Source of the DNA: Paenibacillus agilis
Lineage (GTDB): Bacteria > Bacillota > Bacilli > Paenibacillales > Paenibacillaceae
NCBI RefSeq assembly: GCF_007786455.1
Contig: NZ_VNJK01000001.1
Location: 2,378,074 to 2,442,073, forward strand
Reading direction: 5' to 3'
DNA: 64,000 nt
Positions 60,539 through 64,000 of the stretch are shown here, piece after piece. A program made the position numbers and the translations under genes. Numbering within the stretch: the first letter of the stretch is position 1; each line of letters begins with the position of its first letter. A model generated the notes under the pieces. The model had not been told where the DNA came from. It was given only the letters and a program-made list of their open reading frames with translations, and made no database searches.

Positions 60539-61012
60539 TCACCACACAGGCCTTGCTCTAAATGGAACTTGCCCTCCAGTAGATTCACCCACTAACGTTA
60601 TTAAATCCCTCTTGAGCATATTCATTCTTTCCACACCTATTCGTTCCGCCCAACGCTGCTCGATCTCTGCAACAATCTTTTCTTTTGCTTGAATGGCTAA
60701 CTTGCCGTGTTCAGTGAGCACTATTAATTTCCCTCTCATATCGGTGGGATGATTGGTCCGCTGCACATAGCCGTTTTCTTCAAGGTGATCAACCATTTTG
60801 CTAACAGCTTGCTTTGTAATTCCTAAGTACTCTGCGATCTCGATTCCTGTTGCACCATCAGGCGTGATGCGTTTAAACAAAAAGCCGTGTGCAGGCCTAA
60901 TATGTTCATATCCTATTTCATGCAGTTGTTCATGAAGTTCCCGGATCAATATACTAATACTTCCTGCTAATAATGCAGTAAGGTCGGACTCCGCATTTGT
61001 TTGCTCATTCAT
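60539..61012 (-). CDS. MarR-family regulator
   Basis: A 157-residue MarR protein with winged helix at about 50-110 (GATGIEIAEYLGITKQAVSKMVDHLEENGY, HPTDMRGKLIVLTEHG). The ATG at 61012 has GGGAG nine bases upstream. It is divergent from a gene of DUF3238-like appearance. The 151-bp spacer contains two identical 25-bp repeats with an inverted core, each overlapping the -35 of one of the two divergent promoters, so it probably represses itself and the neighbour together. Confidence 0.85.
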   Translation of the reverse strand: MNEQTNAESDLTALLAGSISILIRELHEQLHEIGYEHIRPAHGFLFKRITPDGATGIEIAEYLGITKQAVSKMVDHLEENGYVQRTNHPTDMRGKLIVLTEHGKLAIQAKEKIVAEIEQRWAERIGVERMNMLKRDLITLVGESTGGQVPFRARPVW

Positions 61013-61028
61013 ATACGCTCTCTCCCTC

Positions 61029-61102
61029 ATATATAGTCAATCAAGTTGACTTTCTCTGATTATCATTGTACAGTCTGATATATAGTCAATCAAGTTGACT
61101 TT
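61029..61102. promoter_or_regulatory. divergent promoters with duplicated MarR operator
   Basis: A 25-bp block beginning ATATATAGTCAATCAAG occurs twice (61029-61053 and 61078-61102, period 49 bp); its core is AGTCAA-N5-TTGACT. The plus promoter is TTGACT 61046-61051, 17 bp, TACAGT 61069-61074. The minus promoter is TTGACT 61089-61084, 17 bp, ATGATA 61066-61061. Each -35 lies inside one repeat. Confidence 0.85.
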
Positions 61103-61163
61103 TTTTGTTTTTCATTGCCATTCAATTTATTCAGCCAGATAAAAACACCTCTGGAGGTTCAAT

Positions 61164-61742
61164 ATGATTATCAAGATTAGAGCAAGTGTGTTTATTCCAA
61201 TGTCCTGGACTGATCCCGTAAAGGATATGGAGACCGGAATCGTTAAACAGTTTGAAGGGGATTCACGTGAATTCACCCCCTACGCCGTAAACACAATGCG
61301 CTCTAGAGTGGAGCAAGAAGTCACTGTAGATTTTTATAAAAGAGACGTGTTTTCCTACAAAAACACAGGTATTACAACGGAGAAAATCACTCATTCAAAT
61401 GGTTCTATTCAACGAAGACAAGGCAAAGCTAGTACTGATGGTATCCAATGTACAGATATTGAATGGAGAGAGGACGATGTGTGCTTTAAAATGCGCGCTA
61501 GTGCCAGTAATCCCTTGAACGATTCAGCACCTCCAGTCGACTACTTACTAAGGGTAAATATAACTCGCGAAGGCACGGTATCCATGACTGGTGAGCATGA
61601 TGGATTCCCCTGCTTTGAGTTTTATAAGCAATCCAACTTTGGCCCATATGAAACGATCTATACGCATGACTTTAGAAAAACCGGGGATACCCCTGCTGCT
61701 TTAGCTGGTGAAATGGAATATAAGTTCAGATACTATAGTTGA
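61164..61742 (+). CDS. hypothetical protein, possibly DUF3238
   Basis: A 192-residue protein, mostly beta-strand in appearance, beginning IKIRASVFIPMSWTDPV with a Phe-Glu-Gly-Asp-Ser-Arg-Glu segment (QFEGDSREF) as in DUF3238 proteins of Bacillus, which is a tentative assignment. No signal peptide, membrane helix or catalytic motif is evident. A strong ribosome binding site (TGGAGGT) precedes the ATG. It is regulated divergently with the MarR gene. Confidence 0.65.
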   Translation: MIIKIRASVFIPMSWTDPVKDMETGIVKQFEGDSREFTPYAVNTMRSRVEQEVTVDFYKRDVFSYKNTGITTEKITHSNGSIQRRQGKASTDGIQCTDIEWREDDVCFKMRASASNPLNDSAPPVDYLLRVNITREGTVSMTGEHDGFPCFEFYKQSNFGPYETIYTHDFRKTGDTPAALAGEMEYKFRYYS

Positions 61743-61778
61743 TAAAAACATCGGTATTGATCTGATTGTAAGGACTGG

Positions 61779-61807
61779 AAAGGACTTCTCCCGAGGGGTC
61801 CTTTTTT
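61779..61807 (+). terminator. terminator of the gene at 61164
   Basis: AAGGAC...GTCCTT arms with CTCC/GGGG pairing inside are followed by TTTTTTATG. Confidence 0.7.
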
Positions 61808-61835
61808 ATGAGTCTTTTGAACCTATTTCTTTTCT

Positions 61836-62321
61836 TTACTTATCAAGCAATGAAAACTTCTTTACAAATAGAACTCGATCTTGCCCCTTTCCATCATAGT
61901 TCGTCGTGACGGAAATACCGTCGACTAGTCGATCCCCCGCTTCCATTCGAAAGCCGAGGCGAGTGTGGAAAGCAATCGATGTACGGTTAACAGGAGAAGT
62001 TACGCAGCGAACCTCTGTGCAACCAAGCTCTCGTACCTTATCGAAAAATTTTTCATATAGCTGTGTGGCAATTGTAGCTTTCCTATACGATGGATGAACG
62101 CCGACAAAGTGTATATAGGCTTGATTCATATCCGTTTGTGAAACGAACCCAATTAAAAAGCCAATCCTCTCCTTGCCTTGCTCCACAATAAAGCTCGTAT
62201 GCGTAAAATGTTGAAAAAATAGTTTCGGCAGCATATCTGCCATTTTCCTACCGCCCCACCATTCATCGATAACAGCTACGATAGGGATATAATCAGACTC
62301 AAGGACATTCCGAATATTCAT
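61836..62321 (-). CDS. GNAT-family N-acetyltransferase
   Basis: A 161-residue GNAT fold: AYIHFVGVHPSYRKATIATQLYEKF is the acetyl-CoA-binding segment. The pyrophosphate loop reads R-K-A-T-I-A, with Thr where the canonical R-x-x-G-x-A has Gly, which may affect cofactor binding. The later AFHTRLGFRME strand-helix is typical. The substrate is unknown. It is a single gene, convergent with the preceding one. Confidence 0.83.
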   Translation of the reverse strand: MNIRNVLESDYIPIVAVIDEWWGGRKMADMLPKLFFQHFTHTSFIVEQGKERIGFLIGFVSQTDMNQAYIHFVGVHPSYRKATIATQLYEKFFDKVRELGCTEVRCVTSPVNRTSIAFHTRLGFRMEAGDRLVDGISVTTNYDGKGQDRVLFVKKFSLLDK

Positions 62322-62489
62322 TTAAAAACTCCTTAATTCCTTCCGGACTTATTCACCCTTCTATGATACATCCAATATCATAATTTGGAAATTAACATTT
62401 CATTTTTTTCCTGACATTAACCAATACTAACAAAACAAAATGTACGCTTATTCAAAACGGTAATATTGAATGATCGGAGGTACTGCACC

Positions 62490-63629
62490 GTGCATAAGCA
62501 AAAGCTGAGAAATATCATCATTTTGGTACTTTGTTTCGTTCTTATTGGATTCAATTCGCTAAGCAGCATTAAGCTGGCTGCTGCTGAACCTGTTGATCGC
62601 ACAGCATCCGATAGAAGATCTATGAAGCAGAATAGCTCTGCTCGTCCACCTCTAGTGGAACATATCTTCTTTCATCCACTAGTTGCATATCCGCAGCGCG
62701 CCTTTATCGGCGACAGACAATCAAAAGAAATGTTTGATTGGTTTGTAACCGTTCTGGAGTTCAAACGCATTCTTCAATCGTTATATGACAATAACTATAT
62801 GTTGGTTCATTTGGAGGATGTATATGAGTTTAAAATGATAAACGGTAAAAAACAGGCTGTCCGCCGCCACTTTCCTCTAACAGCAGGCAAAAAACCGCTG
62901 GTCATATCGATTGATGATCCGAACTATTATACATACATGCGAAAATACGGCACAGTAAATAAGCTTCGCTTGAATGACGAAGGTAAAGTGGTATCGGAAT
63001 CTCACGATTTAAAAGGCAATGTTGTGTGGTCAGACGATTTGGATATCGTCCCTATTCTTGATCGATTTGTCGAGCAGCATCCGGATTTCTCCTACCAGGG
63101 TGCTAAAGGTACGCTGGCCGTGACTGGGTTTGAAGGGATATTGGGTTGGCGTACACAATCTACCTCACCGACTTGGTCCAGGGAGCGTTATGAAGCAAAA
63201 AAAGTCGTGGCACAGTTAAAAGCAACTGGTTGGAAGTTTGCATCACATAGTTATGGTCATCGTCATCATTTGAAAATGGATTTAGAAAGATTAAAAAGAG
63301 ATGAACGAAAGTGGAAGCGAGAAGTCGGAACACTTGTTGGCGATACGAACATTTACATATATCCATTTGGAGAAGGATATGAGTTGGGAGATCCTCGACT
63401 TGAATGGCTTGAGCAGCAAGGCTACACCGTATTCAGTCATGTAGGCAATGTAACCTATGAACGACGTCTTGAAAATAAAATCATTCAAGATCGCAGACAT
63501 ATTGATGGGATATCCCTAAGTCGTCAACGCAATCTATTTTTTGATTTATTTGACTCGAAGCAGGTCATTGATTTGGAAGGGCGATTTCCAATTGATCCCG
63601 TTAAGGTAAGCACAAGAAGACGTTCATAA
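62490..63629 (+). CDS. secreted polysaccharide deacetylase-family protein
   Basis: A 379-residue exported carbohydrate esterase 4-like protein. Signal peptide about 1-31 (ending LAAA); NodB-type motifs are the Asp pair in VISIDDPNYY and H-x3-H in SHSYGHRHH, with IYPFGEGYE as the later motif. It probably removes acetyl groups from peptidoglycan or another polysaccharide, or is a relative with an altered first motif (SIDD rather than TFDD). The start is GTG at 62490 with CGGAGGT upstream. A strong terminator follows. Confidence 0.85.
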   Translation: MHKQKLRNIIILVLCFVLIGFNSLSSIKLAAAEPVDRTASDRRSMKQNSSARPPLVEHIFFHPLVAYPQRAFIGDRQSKEMFDWFVTVLEFKRILQSLYDNNYMLVHLEDVYEFKMINGKKQAVRRHFPLTAGKKPLVISIDDPNYYTYMRKYGTVNKLRLNDEGKVVSESHDLKGNVVWSDDLDIVPILDRFVEQHPDFSYQGAKGTLAVTGFEGILGWRTQSTSPTWSRERYEAKKVVAQLKATGWKFASHSYGHRHHLKMDLERLKRDERKWKREVGTLVGDTNIYIYPFGEGYELGDPRLEWLEQQGYTVFSHVGNVTYERRLENKIIQDRRHIDGISLSRQRNLFFDLFDSKQVIDLEGRFPIDPVKVSTRRRS

Positions 63630-63680
63630 AAATGCGCCTCCCTATTTCCCGCTCTCTCCACACTCTGCACATGTACGAGC

Positions 63681-63733
63681 AAGCCTCCAATACTCAATAT
63701 CCACTGGATAATTGGGATCTGGAGGCTTTTTAT
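63681..63733 (+). terminator. terminator of the deacetylase gene
   Basis: AAGCCTCCA and TGGAGGCTT form a perfect stem, followed by TTTTATAT. Confidence 0.8.
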
Positions 63734-63889
63734 ATAAGAGTGCTTATCACGAAAGCTTCAACCAGTGTCTCGTGTTAGATTCCATATAACAGCTCCTTTA
63801 AGACAAAACGTTAGCACTTGCATGAACTTGCTATGATCAAGAAGCAAGAAATGAAAATCATTAATAATGCTGGAAAGGACGTGTCGTCT

Positions 63890-64000
63890 GTGAAAATTAA
63901 TCACCTTAATCTCACGGTCACTGACGTAAAGGCAGCGAGAGCGTTTTTAGAAAAATATTTCAATCTAAAAACGGAGGGTACACGCGGTAACGGATTTGCT
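63890..64000 (+). CDS. glyoxalase/bleomycin resistance (VOC) protein, truncated by the window end
   Basis: The first 37 codons of a VOC-superfamily protein: MKINHLNLTVTDVKAARAF followed by LEKYFNL, the typical first strand with the metal-binding His at position 5 and the first helix. The start is GTG at 63890 with GGAAAGG upstream. The rest of the gene lies outside the window. Confidence 0.75.
   Translation, partial: MKINHLNLTVTDVKAARAFLEKYFNLKTEGTRGNGFA

Overview
The window looks like a chromosomal segment of a Paenibacillus-type member of the Bacillales. This is inferred from the moderate GC content, strong AGGAGG-type ribosome binding sites with frequent TTG and GTG starts, sigma-A promoters with 17-bp spacers, and genes of clear Bacillus type (YkpA ABC-F ATPase, CcpB-like LacI regulator, YrzF-like kinase, RNase J, YesMN-type and Bce-type two-component systems, Lnr-type ABC module). 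I see no rRNA, tRNA, CRISPR array, insertion sequence, integrase or prophage gene.

Layout. 1-11 kb: WYL regulator, YrzF-like kinase, ABC-F ATPase, membrane protein, DUF2332 protein, a full Ada alkylation-repair protein, CcpB-like regulator, a secreted coiled-coil protein and cardiolipin synthase. 11.4-16.4 kb: small membrane protein, TetR-MFS operon, orphan BlaI repressor, TetR and a serine hydrolase that carries similar operator boxes. 16.6-21.9 kb: a five-gene histidine kinase/response regulator/ABC operon in the order of Bacillus lnrJKLMN. 22-27.4 kb: a PPC-like secreted protein, then a substrate-binding protein/YesM kinase/YesN regulator operon without permeases. 27.7-36.2 kb: sugar-type MFS carrier with a 31-codon membrane ORF behind it, hydrolase, His/Asn-rich glycine-zipper protein, DUF418 protein with divergent TetR, glutamine amidotransferase, LysR and hemL. 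36.4-41 kb: thioredoxin-like/MarR operon, secreted serine hydrolase, MBL hydrolase, PhnB-like protein and small unknowns. 41.2-48.4 kb: MarR-MFS-glycosyltransferase operon, RNase J, lipase, amidohydrolase. 48.5-56.7 kb: Bce-type module (regulator, kinase, ATPase, permease) followed by a membrane-anchored serine hydrolase, then TetR and a secreted amidohydrolase. 56.9-64 kb: rifamycin phosphotransferase, TetR, MarR with divergent gene, GNAT, polysaccharide deacetylase and a truncated glyoxalase-like gene.

Theme. Much of the segment is drug and cell-envelope defence with local control: Lnr-like and Bce-like detoxification modules, efflux plus glycosylation under one MarR, rifamycin phosphorylation, an ABC-F protein and three class C-type serine hydrolases. 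Nearly every module has its own repressor or sensor, and several operators can be read directly as perfect or repeated palindromes on the promoters.

The strongest candidates for something not yet described are: the substrate-binding protein/kinase/regulator operon, whose first gene lacks a normal start codon and may use AUU; the thioredoxin-like/MarR operon with a C-terminal Cys/His cluster; the Bce module whose permease lacks the large extracellular domain; and the MarR operons with duplicated operators. All identifications rest on reading motifs and on remembered family members; no search was run.
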